DNA of 64,000 nt, taken from assembly GCA_004402895.1 (NCBI GenBank), contig SORT01000007.1, positions 1 to 64,000 of the forward strand. Direction: 5' to 3'. The stretch's first letter is position 1, and each line of letters begins with the position of its first letter. The position numbers were made by a program, and so were the translations under genes. Below the pieces are notes generated by a model that was not told where the DNA came from, did no database searches, and saw only the letters and a list, made by a program, of their open reading frames with translations. Positions 17,443 through 26,763 of this stretch are shown piece after piece. This stretch comes from Fidelibacterota bacterium MT.SAG.3. Its GTDB lineage: Bacteria > Fidelibacterota > SORT01.

Positions 17443-18357
17443 TTGAAGTTATCAGTCTCAGCAATGCTTAGTTTTCTATTTGTTCTGATCCTGTTTTCCT
17501 GCGGCGGAAATAAACCGGATTTTGATGGAGACAGCGCATTTGGCTATCTCGTAAAACAGTGTGATTTCGGTCCTCGAAATCCTGGTTCGAGGGGTCATAA
17601 AAATACGCTTAATTATTTGTTAACTGAAATGAGAACTTTTGCGGACAGTGTAAAGGTTCAAAAATTCACCCATTTTGATAACGGAACGGGTGAATCGCTT
17701 GAATTGACAAATATCATCGCATCATTTGGAGTTTATGATGCTAATCGGGTTTTGTTAGCGGCTCATTGGGATACAAGACCACGTTCGGATCAGGATATAG
17801 TTCCCTCGAAAAGAAATCAGCCGCTACTTGGCGCAAACGACGGTGCAAGCGGAGTAGCTGTGTTATTAGAGCTGGCGAAAGTATTTAGTGAAAACCCTCC
17901 TCCTATCGGTGTCGATCTGATTCTCTTTGATGGCGAAGATTTCGGAGAAGAGGGCGACTTAGACAGGTACTTTCTCGGTTCGAGACATTTCGCAAAGAAC
18001 TTCACGGGGCAAAAACCAAAGTGGGCGATTATTATAGATATGGTCGGGGACGCTGAACTCGAGCTGCCGATAGAACGGTATTCTTTTGAGCGAAATAAGA
18101 AATTGGTCGAAAAAGTGTGGGATGCGGCAGAGAGAGCAGGAGCGTCACAGTTCAAGCGAAGATTGGGAAGCTATGTTCAAGATGATCATCTTATGCTATA
18201 CGAATATGCCGGTATCGCAGCGATAGATATTATTGATTTTGATTATGTCCGCGGCGGTATAAATCTCTGGCACACATCCCTTGATACCCCGGAGATGTGC
18301 AGTCCTGCAAGCCTCGCCGCGGTCGGAAGGACGCTGATAGAGCTTATTTATGAATAG
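17443..18357 (+). CDS. M28 family lipoprotein, probable glutaminyl-peptide cyclotransferase
   Basis: M28-fold zinc enzyme of the bacterial glutaminyl cyclase type, which converts N-terminal Gln to pyroglutamate; plain aminopeptidase activity is the alternative. I choose the TTG at 17443 because GGGGG lies 8 bases upstream, giving 304 residues; a TTG at 17422 would overlap sprA. The lipobox is L-F-S-C with Cys20. Motifs in order: AAHWDTRP, GANDGASGV (Asp133), FDGEDFG (Glu165), IDMVGD, QDDH, IDIIDFDY and WHTSLDTPE (His277). The HWDTRP, DDH, IDIIDFD and WHT pattern fits Bacteroidetes glutaminyl cyclases better than generic M28 peptidases. It begins 4 bases after the sprA stop codon, and many secreted proteins in this window would expose N-terminal Gln. 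Confidence 0.88.
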   Translation: MKLSVSAMLSFLFVLILFSCGGNKPDFDGDSAFGYLVKQCDFGPRNPGSRGHKNTLNYLLTEMRTFADSVKVQKFTHFDNGTGESLELTNIIASFGVYDANRVLLAAHWDTRPRSDQDIVPSKRNQPLLGANDGASGVAVLLELAKVFSENPPPIGVDLILFDGEDFGEEGDLDRYFLGSRHFAKNFTGQKPKWAIIIDMVGDAELELPIERYSFERNKKLVEKVWDAAERAGASQFKRRLGSYVQDDHLMLYEYAGIAAIDIIDFDYVRGGINLWHTSLDTPEMCSPASLAAVGRTLIELIYE

Positions 18358-18441
18358 CCGACTAATCATCATAATTTCATCTGAACAAATAAATCAGTAT
18401 ATTACCGCTTGTTGATTTATTAAAATTGAATATTAAAACAG

Positions 18442-19023
18442 ATGTCATTGAGAGAAGATATAGCAGGTTATGCGCTCACTAAATTTTCCCGTAACAAGGG
18501 GAAGAAGAGATCTCAACTCTCTATCGGCAGAAGCATAGAGAAGAGTTCAGGCGTTTTACTCTGCCTGCCGGAAGATCATAACCAATTCAGGATTGCAAGG
18601 TATGTATTCAAAGGGGTGCTGGAGTCCCCCGTTTCAAAACGTATAACCGTGCTAATGCATGAAAGTGTTGAAGCGGATTATCGAATAAAAAGTAACGCTC
18701 GTAAAATCGTGATAAGAGAGACCGATCTCGGATTTTGGAAAATCCCCAAACCTTCATGGATAATTGAACAGGGGTTTTCTACCTATGACTTGATAGTGGA
18801 CCTTAACACAAATTATCATTTATACGCAGCATATCTGTCGATGAAATTGGGAGACGGACTGATCATAGGCTTTGCATGGGAAGGCGCGGATGAGTTTTAT
18901 AATGTGCTGCTTGAAATGAAAGAAACCAATTCGAGTTTAGAGAATACTTACAGAACCATAAGGGATGAATATACTAACCTGATACCGCTTGAAAATCTGA
19001 AACTCTCAAGCAGGGCGAAATAG
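18442..19023 (+). CDS. Hypothetical cytoplasmic protein, possibly DUF6913-like
   Basis: A 193-residue soluble protein with no signal peptide. The first 35 residues are strongly basic; the rest looks like an alpha/beta fold, with predicted strands at SGVLLCLPED, RITVLMHES and YDLIVDLNT. The run from FWKIPKPS through TYDLIVDLNTNYHLYAAYLS to GLIIGFAW reminds me of the Bacteroidetes family DUF6913, and more distantly of the N-terminal half of family 9 glycosyltransferases; I could not test either. No ribosome-binding site is obvious before the ATG. The gene lies between the M28 lipoprotein and a GlmU-like gene on the same strand. Confidence 0.75.
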   Translation: MSLREDIAGYALTKFSRNKGKKRSQLSIGRSIEKSSGVLLCLPEDHNQFRIARYVFKGVLESPVSKRITVLMHESVEADYRIKSNARKIVIRETDLGFWKIPKPSWIIEQGFSTYDLIVDLNTNYHLYAAYLSMKLGDGLIIGFAWEGADEFYNVLLEMKETNSSLENTYRTIRDEYTNLIPLENLKLSSRAK

Positions 19024-19067
19024 TTGAACGGATACACTAACCCGGCAAAGGAGCTATTGGGAATCCT

Positions 19068-20300
19068 ATGATATTGGCGCTGTTCGAAGATGAATTTGCA
19101 AGGAACTTGGACCCTTTGGTGCATCTACGCCCTGTCTACGATTTGAAGTTCGGGATTCGTTCGATCAGGGAAAAATATCAGCGGATTTTTGGAGATGAGT
19201 TCACAGCTTTGCACTGTCGCGCTGAATTAGCTTTGGTGATGGCGGACCGAAATCCAAAAGCCGAAATAAATACTTATTCAGCAGATAAATACATTTTCAT
19301 TAACGGACGTTCTGTTATTGCGGAAAAAGAGTTAGAAAAAATCAGTTCCGATGAAGACTTGCTTTATACTAATAACGGGAAGATCGCGGCAGCCGTTTTG
19401 ACCGGCGATAATCTTAAAAAAATCAGAGCAGCGGGAGGCAAATTACTAAGCAGAGAAGATTTTCCAGATCTAAATGAAAAGGCAATAAAATGCTTATGGC
19501 TGGATTATCCATGGGAGCTGTTTCTCGGAAATGGAAATGAGATAGAAAGAGAATTCGAAGGTCCGAAGATGAAGGGTAATCTATACGACGGTGCAGTTGT
19601 TTTAAACAGCGACATGATATCGGTCGGTGAGGGAGTTAAAATTAAACCTGGAACCGTTCTCGATGCCGAGGAGGGACCGATCATAATTGCTCCGGGTGTT
19701 CATATCATGTCGAATTCCGTTATACAGGGACCTGTCTATATCGGGGAGAACAGTGTTATAAAAGCGGGGGCGAGAATTTACGGAAGCACGTCTATCGGCG
19801 AGGAGTGTAAGGTCGGCGGGGAAGTCAGTAATTCAATAATTCACTCCTACTCGAATAAGCAGCATGATGGCTATTTGGGAAATTCTTATATAGGCAAGTG
19901 GGTTAACTTGGGCGCCGACAGCAACAACAGCGATCTTAAGAATAATTATCGGAAAGTAAAATTTTATGTCGATGGAAAAATCATAGACACGGGTACAATA
20001 CATTGCGGACTGGTCATGGGAGATCATACCAAAGTAGGGATCAACACCATGTTCAACACGGGAACTAACGTTGGAACTGCGTGTAATATTTATGGAGGAG
20101 GATTCCCGCCTAAGTTTATTCCTTCATTTTCTTGGGGAGGCGCTGACGGTATGACAGAGCATATCTTGGAGAAAGCAGTCGATACGGCAGCGCGGGTGAT
20201 GGATAGGCGAGAAATCAGGTTGGCTTCAGCAGAGCTCGATTTACTTAATAGCCTGTTTGATAGAACTGCGGCGGAACGCAATAAGGCATTTTCAGCCTAA
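19068..20300 (+). CDS. GlmU-like putative sugar nucleotidyltransferase
   Basis: A 410-residue protein of the GlmU-related family common in Bacteroidetes-type genomes. The N-terminal half (1-160) is the weakly conserved GLMUN-type domain with VHLRPVYDLKFG, and it lacks the canonical GlmU pyrophosphorylase signature. Residues about 165-335 form a left-handed beta-helix of hexapeptide repeats, for example YIGENSVIKAGARIYG. The segment from SIIHSYSNKQHDGYLGNSYI to WVNLGAD resembles the GlmU acyltransferase active-site region. It may transfer an acetyl or other group to a sugar nucleotide for envelope synthesis, but no substrate is shown. Its TAA stop overlaps the ATG of the next gene by one base. 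Confidence 0.88.
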   Translation: MILALFEDEFARNLDPLVHLRPVYDLKFGIRSIREKYQRIFGDEFTALHCRAELALVMADRNPKAEINTYSADKYIFINGRSVIAEKELEKISSDEDLLYTNNGKIAAAVLTGDNLKKIRAAGGKLLSREDFPDLNEKAIKCLWLDYPWELFLGNGNEIEREFEGPKMKGNLYDGAVVLNSDMISVGEGVKIKPGTVLDAEEGPIIIAPGVHIMSNSVIQGPVYIGENSVIKAGARIYGSTSIGEECKVGGEVSNSIIHSYSNKQHDGYLGNSYIGKWVNLGADSNNSDLKNNYRKVKFYVDGKIIDTGTIHCGLVMGDHTKVGINTMFNTGTNVGTACNIYGGGFPPKFIPSFSWGGADGMTEHILEKAVDTAARVMDRREIRLASAELDLLNSLFDRTAAERNKAFSA

Positions 20301-20956
20301 TGGAGTTACCTGACGCAGGCATAGTCCTTATAGCATCGGCATCTGCTACAGCGTTTTTGCATGCCGTAATTCCGGATCATTGGCTGCCCTTCGTACTCGT
20401 CGGCAAGGCGCAAGGTTGGTCTAAGGGAAAGACTCTTTCCTATTCTGCTTTATCTGCCACCTTGCATGTAGTAGTATCGATCGCATTGGGCACATTAGGT
20501 TATATAATCGGAATAGCGTCGGCTTCGTCAATTGGAGAAAATATAGAATCGGTCATAGGTATAAGTCTTTTATTATTCGGAATATTATATTCCGCATGGG
20601 GATTGAAGTCACAAGGGGGATCTCTTCACATCGGGCATTCACACGGACCACACTCGCATGAAGACGACCTGAAGGGAAAGAAAGGAAATATAACCGGTTG
20701 GGGATTGGCATTGGTCATGGGTCTTAATCCATGTGTTGTGGCGCTGCCTGTGATCTCTGCTACAGTGTCTAAAGGATTAATCGTAATGTTGCTCGCTTCA
20801 GCGGCGTTTGCCATAACAACAATTCTTCTGCTTGTCGGGCTGACCTCTCTGGGGCTTCTGACTTCTTACAAATTTAAATTTAAATTCCTTGAGAAATACG
20901 GAGAGGTTCTGTCCGGGATAATTCTATCTCTTACTGGCATTGCGTTTTTAATCTGA
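20300..20956 (+). CDS. NicO/UreH-like membrane protein with a His-rich loop
   Basis: A 218-residue inner-membrane protein with about six hydrophobic segments. Segment 1 contains HAVIPDHWLPF, a His/Asp motif of the type seen in NicO, UreH and related transition-metal permeases. The loop between the two halves (residues about 111-125) is GHSHGPHSHEDD, a likely metal-binding stretch. The second half opens with GLNPCVVALPV, similar to the NPC/PCxxAL motif of CcdA/NicO relatives. Nickel, cobalt or other divalent cation transport is the best guess. The one-base overlap with the GlmU-like gene indicates coupling, though no functional link is obvious. Confidence 0.75.
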   Translation: MELPDAGIVLIASASATAFLHAVIPDHWLPFVLVGKAQGWSKGKTLSYSALSATLHVVVSIALGTLGYIIGIASASSIGENIESVIGISLLLFGILYSAWGLKSQGGSLHIGHSHGPHSHEDDLKGKKGNITGWGLALVMGLNPCVVALPVISATVSKGLIVMLLASAAFAITTILLLVGLTSLGLLTSYKFKFKFLEKYGEVLSGIILSLTGIAFLI

Positions 20957-21069
20957 TGGAAATCAATGCTATATCGTAGAACAGTATATGAACTAACTAT
21001 CTGAATTTGTAATAAAATAAGTCAAAACATTTATTCGGAAATTTCGTAATTATTAAAGTTGTGTAAATT

Positions 21070-23388
21070 ATGGTGAAAGTATTAATGAAATCTGTCGATG
21101 ATGGCGGAGTTACCAAGAGAATTGCTTCAGCTCTATTAAAAGCAAATATCCCTCTATTGCTGTCAATGATGCTGTCATCATTCGCTTTTGGGAACAATCC
21201 TGTAGAATCCACAACCGTGCATGGTACAATTACAGACGCTTCTACGGGTGAATATGTCTATGGTGCAAATATATTTTTGAGAGGAACTACAATAGGTACG
21301 GTAAGTAACATTGAAGGGTTCTATTCGATGCCTAATATACTGCCGGGGGAATATACGCTTATAGTTACCTTCATAGGATTTTCCAAACATGAGGAGAGTT
21401 TTGAGCTTAGAAAAGGAAAATCTTTACGCATGGACGTCGATCTCTCCCCAGTAGATTTAGAGGGTGAAACTGTAATTGTGACAGACGAGCTCTCCGAATT
21501 CGAACATAATATTAATATATCAACAATTTCGATTAGTCCGAGGCAGATAAAATCGCTTCCCAGTATTGGAGAGGTCGACCTGTTCAGGGCGCTGCAATTT
21601 CTGCCCGGCGTTGCGGCACAAAACGATTATTCATCAGGATTGATAGTGAGAGGCGGAAACACCGATCAGAATCTGATTTTGTTGGATGGAATAACAGTAT
21701 ACAATCCTTCTCACTTGGGCGGGTTTTTCTCGACATTCATCACGGAGGGGCTTCGTGAAGCGGAACTGATGAAGGGAGGTTATTCTGCGGAATACGGGGG
21801 CAGGCTATCATCTGTGCTCGATATCAAAACGAAGGACGGTAATAATAAACGGTTTGCCGGCTCTGCCGAAATTAGTCTTGTTTCTTCAAAGTTATTGCTT
21901 GAAGCGCCGATAGGAAATGGAGGTTGGCTATTCGCGGGCAGGAGAACTTATATAGATAAGGCATTGGACGCATCACGAAAGCTGGGGATAAGTGATTTCG
22001 AATTTCCTTATTATTTTTATGATCTACAGGCAAATATTTATCAAGATCTATCGCCAAACGACCGGTTACGGATATCCGCGTATTATGGAAATGATGTGCT
22101 TGATTGGGAGGAAGCAACGGCAAATATTGATTGGGGAAACAGAACGATCTCCACACGATGGAGACATCTGTTCAGCGACCGGTTGTTTTCAACATTTATG
22201 ATAGCCCGAAGTAAGTTTTCCGCTCACTTCAATCTTGGGGGAGAAGATGCTTTCCGCGGGGTCGACAGAGTTCGGGACTGGACTGCAAAGGGCGACTTAA
22301 CATATTTTAGAACTGAGGATCATGAGATAAGCTTCGGCACAGAACTCAAAGATCTGAAAGTTGAATTTTTTCAGAGTTTTGACCATTTAGAGGTTGTACG
22401 AATAGACCAAAGTCCTAAATTCTTTGCGTTTTATGTAAATTCAAGATTGTCTCTTCCGGGTTGGGTGATACAAACAGGGTTAAGGTCAACCTACTACAAT
22501 GATTCAACCGATAAATTGACATTCTCTCCGCGAGTCTCAATAAAAAAAGTTATAAGCAATTTTAATGCGTTCAATTTTTCTGTAGGCAGGTATTATCAAT
22601 ATATCTATACATTCAACGATGAATTTTCATTCCAGATAATCGACCAATGGTTTGCGATAGATAAGTCGGTGCCCAATCAGTATGCAGACCAGATAATGTT
22701 CGGCTATGAGACTACTTTTTCCGGCTTTGACCGGGTAACGATAGAATCGTATTATAAGAAAATGAACAATCTGTTGGTAGGAAGACCGGTATTTGCGGCA
22801 TTTGATGAACGATTGATCAATCCTTCCGTGGCAGATGTGTTCGAAGTAACCGAAGCAGATGCATTTGGTTTCGAACTGTTTTTTGAAAAAAGGGTGGGCG
22901 CGATAAACGGAAATTTCTCATATGCTCATTCTTATGTCATTAAGCAGATTGCAGACGAACCAAGGTATTGGGCGAATTGGGACAGAAGGCATACACTTAA
23001 GGGAGTAATGAATTATCACAAATCCAAATCGACTCAGTTTGGATTTAGCTGGGTTTACACCACAGGATTTCCGTTTACTCAACAGTTGGGAACTTACGCA
23101 TACTGGGAACCTGAATACCGGCAACCTGATTATGACCTGATACCGGGATCGAGAAATAACTCGCGGCTGCCGTATAATAACAGAATCGACTTCAGTATTA
23201 CTAAGCATAAAAAAATTAAGGGAGCTAAGGTAGATTATTATCTTCAGATAATTAATGTATTAAATAGGAAAAACATATTCGCGGTCAGCTGGGAAATAGA
23301 AGATACAGAGGATGGACAGATTGCTGAAAGAAATGATTTTAGGGGTATCCCATTGTTTCCCACTATTGGAATTAGGATGGAATTTTGA
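21070..23388 (+). CDS. TonB-dependent receptor with carboxypeptidase-like regulatory domain
   Basis: A 772-residue outer-membrane active transporter. After an N-terminal signal (about residues 20-42) comes a CarbopepD_reg_2 domain (about 50-130, with HGTITDASTGEYVYGANIF), a feature of SusC-like and other Bacteroidetes-type receptors. The plug follows, with LPGVAAQND, GLIVRGGNTDQNLILLDG and GGYSAEYGGRLSSVLDIKT, then a barrel of about 550 residues ending in IGIRMEF with the terminal Phe required by the BAM complex. It overlaps the next gene, a DUF4249 lipoprotein, by 4 bases (TTGA), which is a known pairing. The receptor is smaller than SusC (about 1000 residues), so a siderophore, peptide or other small ligand is as likely as a glycan. 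Confidence 0.94.
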   Translation: MVKVLMKSVDDGGVTKRIASALLKANIPLLLSMMLSSFAFGNNPVESTTVHGTITDASTGEYVYGANIFLRGTTIGTVSNIEGFYSMPNILPGEYTLIVTFIGFSKHEESFELRKGKSLRMDVDLSPVDLEGETVIVTDELSEFEHNINISTISISPRQIKSLPSIGEVDLFRALQFLPGVAAQNDYSSGLIVRGGNTDQNLILLDGITVYNPSHLGGFFSTFITEGLREAELMKGGYSAEYGGRLSSVLDIKTKDGNNKRFAGSAEISLVSSKLLLEAPIGNGGWLFAGRRTYIDKALDASRKLGISDFEFPYYFYDLQANIYQDLSPNDRLRISAYYGNDVLDWEEATANIDWGNRTISTRWRHLFSDRLFSTFMIARSKFSAHFNLGGEDAFRGVDRVRDWTAKGDLTYFRTEDHEISFGTELKDLKVEFFQSFDHLEVVRIDQSPKFFAFYVNSRLSLPGWVIQTGLRSTYYNDSTDKLTFSPRVSIKKVISNFNAFNFSVGRYYQYIYTFNDEFSFQIIDQWFAIDKSVPNQYADQIMFGYETTFSGFDRVTIESYYKKMNNLLVGRPVFAAFDERLINPSVADVFEVTEADAFGFELFFEKRVGAINGNFSYAHSYVIKQIADEPRYWANWDRRHTLKGVMNYHKSKSTQFGFSWVYTTGFPFTQQLGTYAYWEPEYRQPDYDLIPGSRNNSRLPYNNRIDFSITKHKKIKGAKVDYYLQIINVLNRKNIFAVSWEIEDTEDGQIAERNDFRGIPLFPTIGIRMEF

Positions 23389-24317
23389 GTAGAAAGAATA
23401 TAATGGTTCTGATAATTTTATTGACCAGTTCAATCGGTCTGCTCTCATGTGAATCGATAATTGACTTGCCCGATCCGGTGAAGTTTGAAGAGAAGATCGT
23501 TTTAAACGGTAATCTCGTCTTAGGGAGCTCAAATGTTCTTATCCGATTGGATGTTGCTACCGCGATTGAAGAAAATTTTGATTCGCTAAGCACGGCGCTG
23601 AGTGGCGCGATCGTGATATTAAAGTACGATTCTACCGAGCTGACGCTTGCCGAGACCACACCGGGCAAGTATGAATATTCGGATAACTCCTTCCGAATAA
23701 CACCCGGAAAGTCATACACGATTGAAGCATCATATAACGATCTCACTACTATTTCAGCGACTACCATAGTCCCTTATCCTATTAAGATAATAGAGATGTC
23801 GCCAATAATAAATTCAGGCGATTCTCTTACTTATATACCGGCAAGCGACACGGCGCAATTTCTCGATCCTTACCTCTTTTCCTTTAAGGTAAAGTCAACA
23901 GTTGACGGAGAATTTCCATCGATAATACGACTCGTGAACAGGGCATTAGAACCAAGTAAGGAAACTATGATAACCGAAGACAATGAATTGAAAGCATTTC
24001 TTTTCAAATGGAACGGCATCGGAGATGACAGCGATGAAGATATTAACAGAAGAATACATACTCGAAACAGAATAATCTTCAACAGTGTTGATCCCGACGC
24101 GGAATATAAGATGGGCTGGATCTATTACACCTTTTATGGTTGGCAGTCTTTTGAAGTCTATGCCCTCGACCGGGCATACTATAATTATCATATCAGGAAC
24201 ATAGAGGATGCTCCTACCGATCCTAACTATCTTCCGGAAAGTAACGTCATCGGCGGATATGGGCTACTGTTTTCTTCCTATCGGGTAAAAATCGACTTTT
24301 TTCTTAAACGTCCGTAA
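23385..24317 (+). CDS. DUF4249 domain-containing lipoprotein paired with the TonB receptor
   Basis: A 310-residue lipoprotein with lipobox L-L-S-C (Cys22 when counted from the TTG start). The mature part is beta-rich and matches the DUF4249 pattern: an early EKIVLNGNL strand, a SGAIVILKYDS carboxypeptidase-like strand pair, PGKSYTIEA, and C-terminal DPNYLPESNVIGGYGLL. Genes of this family usually follow a TonB-dependent receptor and may act as its surface-exposed partner, by analogy with SusD; the function is unproven. The TTG start overlaps the receptor stop codon and has GGATGG upstream; an ATG at 23403 is the alternative. Confidence 0.88.
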   Translation: MSRKNIMVLIILLTSSIGLLSCESIIDLPDPVKFEEKIVLNGNLVLGSSNVLIRLDVATAIEENFDSLSTALSGAIVILKYDSTELTLAETTPGKYEYSDNSFRITPGKSYTIEASYNDLTTISATTIVPYPIKIIEMSPIINSGDSLTYIPASDTAQFLDPYLFSFKVKSTVDGEFPSIIRLVNRALEPSKETMITEDNELKAFLFKWNGIGDDSDEDINRRIHTRNRIIFNSVDPDAEYKMGWIYYTFYGWQSFEVYALDRAYYNYHIRNIEDAPTDPNYLPESNVIGGYGLLFSSYRVKIDFFLKRP

Positions 24318-24380
24318 AACAGTCACAGCTGGCATGCTACTCGAAAAACATTAACAAAAGTATCTAAACTTTTAAAACTG

Positions 24381-24408
24381 CCTAAAATAGCCGTATTTAG
24401 GGGCTTTT
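24381..24408 (+). terminator. Weak hairpin downstream of the DUF4249 gene
   Basis: CCTAAAATA (24381-24389) pairs with TATTTAGG (24394-24401) around a GCCG loop, with one bulged A, and is followed by GGCTTTT. It is placed correctly to end the receptor/DUF4249 transcript. The stem is AT-rich and imperfect, so I rate it low. Confidence 0.35.
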
Positions 24409-24507
24409 AACGCTAATTGGGCGCTATTTCTTATCAATTTGAGGCAGTCTCCTCATTAATGTTCAGTTTAATTCCAGCTGTCCGATAATTTACTATGAAG
24501 GGAATAA

Positions 24508-24777
24508 ATGAATAAAATGACGAAAAACAAAAACATAATGATATTGATGGCAAACCCGGAGGGCGAGGAGTTTCCATTGATTATCGAGGATCTGATTCCC
24601 CTACATAATTCATCAATGAAGATAAAAAATGAGATTGAAGAACCGAGCCGGGAGGATTTTGATAGGGCTGTTGCATTGATTTGGATGGCTCTGATAGAGG
24701 ATTCGGAGAACTCAGCAGTGGATACAGCTACAAATTCGATTAATATATGGGAACCAAAACAGGTATCAGATGCATGA
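24508..24777 (+). CDS. Small hypothetical protein upstream of etfBA
   Basis: An 89-residue protein with AAGGGA 5-6 bases before its ATG. It has no signal peptide or cysteine. The N-terminus is basic (MNKMTKNKN), followed by a hydrophobic IMILMANP strand; residues 40-75 are acidic and probably helical. I recognise no family. It stands alone, 190 bases after the DUF4249 gene and 220 before etfB, and its 3' end runs directly into two consecutive hairpins. The good ribosome-binding site and the terminator favour a real independent small gene; database conservation would settle this. Confidence 0.55.
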   Translation: MNKMTKNKNIMILMANPEGEEFPLIIEDLIPLHNSSMKIKNEIEEPSREDFDRAVALIWMALIEDSENSAVDTATNSINIWEPKQVSDA

Positions 24778-24820
24778 GGGTACCAAAAGGATTTGTTACC
24801 TTTACCATGTTTTGGGGCCC
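24778..24820 (+). other. Hairpin 1 of two at the 3' end of the small gene
   Basis: GGGTACCAAAA (24778-24788) pairs with TTTTGGGGCCC (24810-24820) with one wobble and one mismatch, closing a 21-base loop. It begins at the base after the stop codon of the 89-residue gene. No T-run follows, so it is more likely a 3' stabiliser or regulatory structure than a terminator. Confidence 0.4.
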
Positions 24821-24828
24821 TCACTAAG

Positions 24829-24872
24829 CGCTCTCATTGAAAATATTCAATGGGAGCGTTGCCCTTTTATTG
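24829..24872 (+). terminator. Strong Rho-independent terminator (hairpin 2)
   Basis: A 13-base stem, CGCTCTCATTGAA (24829-24841) with TTCAATGGGAGCG (24846-24858), one G-T wobble and the tetraloop AATA, followed by TTGCCCTTTTATT. It lies 8 bases after another hairpin and about 140 bases before etfB, so it separates the small gene from the etf operon. Confidence 0.75.
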
Positions 24873-24997
24873 AACGCTATTCCGCTGCTCACTTATAAAA
24901 TACAACAGTATTCTGAGCTTGCATTTCACTGAGCTCAAAGAGTAATTTCAACCCGAATTTTTAAGTTACAGAAGTATGAAAATCTATGGAGAGATAG

Positions 24998-25750
24998 TTG
25001 AATATAGTAGTGTGCATGAAATCCGTTCCAAGTAGCGAAACAAAGGTCAAGATCAATTCTGACGGAGTAACCATAGAGCAGACAGATGTTGTGTTTGAGA
25101 TAAATCCGTATGACGAATATGCTATAGAGGAGGCAATAAGAGCGAAAGAAGCCCACGGTGGGAAGGTGACCATTCTAACTTTGGGAGCAGCTACGGCAAC
25201 GCAGAATATAAGAAAAGCTCTCGCAATGGGCGCTGACGAGGCGCTGCATCTTATCTGTGAAAATACGGAATTAGCGGATTCTTCGGCAATCGCCGAGCTA
25301 TTATATTCAGCTATCAAGGAAATAGAATTTGATGTAATTTTCTGTGGTAAGAAAGCCATAGACTGCGATAATCATCAGCTGCCTAACAGGCTGGCGCAGC
25401 TCTTGGATATTCCCGCCGTAACGGCAATTTCAAACCTTGAATTGACTACAGAAAGCGGAAGCGCTAAAAGGAATATAGAAGGGGGAACAGAACTGATCAG
25501 TGTGAATCTTCCTGCACTTTTCTCTGCTGAAAAAGGGTTGAACGAACCGAGATATGCATCACTTCCCGGGATTATGGCTGCTAAAAAGAAACCGCTCGAA
25601 GAACGGCAAGTTTCTCTGAGCAATGAAAAATCAACAGTCCTGTCTCTTGAACTTCCACCGCCAAAACCGAAAGGAAGAATAGTCGGCGAAGGACCGGAAG
25701 CCGCAGGCGAATTAGTGCGTATTTTAAGGGAAGAAGCAAAAGTTATCTGA
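24998..25750 (+). CDS. etfB: Electron transfer flavoprotein beta subunit
   Basis: EtfB forms with EtfA the FAD/AMP-containing heterodimer that takes electrons from acyl-CoA dehydrogenases and passes them to the respiratory chain. The 250-residue length fits. Characteristic segments are VCMKSVPSSE at the N-terminus, FEINPYDEYAIEEA (about 35-48), a GADEALHL motif and FCGKKAIDCDNHQLP in the nucleotide-binding region. The TTG start has GGAG 5 bases upstream. etfA follows after 14 bases with its own AAGGAG site. An acyl-CoA dehydrogenase that could donate electrons is encoded at 39616, and thiolase and crotonase genes open the window. Confidence 0.95.
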   Translation: MNIVVCMKSVPSSETKVKINSDGVTIEQTDVVFEINPYDEYAIEEAIRAKEAHGGKVTILTLGAATATQNIRKALAMGADEALHLICENTELADSSAIAELLYSAIKEIEFDVIFCGKKAIDCDNHQLPNRLAQLLDIPAVTAISNLELTTESGSAKRNIEGGTELISVNLPALFSAEKGLNEPRYASLPGIMAAKKKPLEERQVSLSNEKSTVLSLELPPPKPKGRIVGEGPEAAGELVRILREEAKVI

Positions 25751-25764
25751 TAAGGAGTGGTAAG

Positions 25765-26739
25765 TTGGCACAAGGAGTACTCATATTTGCCGAACAAAGA
25801 GAAGGGGTCTTAAAACCTTCCTCATTAGAAGCGGCTACACTTGGAAGAGAACTAAAAAAACAAATCGGTGGAGAGCTAAGTGTTGCCATTATCGGTGCAA
25901 ACAGTTCAAGCTTATCTTCTGAATTCAAACAATATGGTGTTGATAAAGTGTACCTTGCCGATAGTGAGGAGCTGAATCAGTATGACGGCGAACGGTATAC
26001 GGCTCTCTTAGCGGAAGCTGTTTCAAAGGCAGAACCTTCCGTACTGATCATTGTTGCTTCTGCAATGGGAAAGGATATCGCTCCAAGGGTGGCATCATCT
26101 CTTGACGCAGGGTTGGCAACAGATTGTACGGATGTGGAAGTTATAGACGGAAAAATAATTATTACGCGACCGGTGTATGCGGGAAAGGCGTTCATAAAGT
26201 TAAGAATTGACTCCGATATTCAAATTCTTTCAATAAGACCTAATGTGTTTCCAAAAAAAGTGGAGGGTGATACAGATCCGGAAGTTATTGATTTACAAAT
26301 CGGTGAGAAGAAATATCCTGTATCAGAGGTGCAGCATGTTAAAAGCGAGAGACCGGAACTCACTGAAGCTTCAATAATAGTTTCCGGCGGGCGGGGAATG
26401 GGCGGACCGGAAAATTTTCATGTGACGGAAGAGTTAGCCGATGTGCTCGGCGCAGCAGTCGGGGCGAGTAGGGCGGTGGTTGACGCAGGGTGGAGACCTC
26501 ATACAGAGCAAGTAGGTCAAACCGGTAAGACCGTATCGCCTAATCTGTATATCGCTTGCGGTATTTCCGGCGCTATACAACACTTAGCGGGGATGTCTTC
26601 TTCAAAGGTGATAGTAGCCATTAATAAAGATGCCGAGGCTCCAATTTTCAAAGTTGCTACATATGGTATTGTTGGAGACCTATTTGAAGTGGTACCCAAA
26701 ATGATCGAATCAATCAAATCACTTAATGAAACATCATGA
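25765..26739 (+). CDS. etfA: Electron transfer flavoprotein alpha subunit
   Basis: A 324-residue EtfA. The N-terminal domain pairs with EtfB. The C-terminal FAD domain shows the family signature: [12 protein letters not shown] (about residues 208-219), [33 protein letters not shown] and [11 protein letters not shown], all of which line the FAD site. The TTG start has a clear AAGGAG nine bases before it. It is co-transcribed with etfB, and a STAS-domain gene follows 24 bases later. No extra ferredoxin or Bcd/FixC-type bifurcation gene is adjacent, so I favour a classical non-bifurcating ETF. Confidence 0.95.
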   Translation: MAQGVLIFAEQREGVLKPSSLEAATLGRELKKQIGGELSVAIIGANSSSLSSEFKQYGVDKVYLADSEELNQYDGERYTALLAEAVSKAEPSVLIIVASAMGKDIAPRVASSLDAGLATDCTDVEVIDGKIIITRPVYAGKAFIKLRIDSDIQILSIRPNVFPKKVEGDTDPEVIDLQIGEKKYPVSEVQHVKSERPELTEASIIVSGGRGMGGPENFHVTEELADVLGAAVGASRAVVDAGWRPHTEQVGQTGKTVSPNLYIACGISGAIQHLAGMSSSKVIVAINKDAEAPIFKVATYGIVGDLFEVVPKMIESIKSLNETS

Positions 26740-26763
26740 AATCTGAACCCGGGACATATCGAT

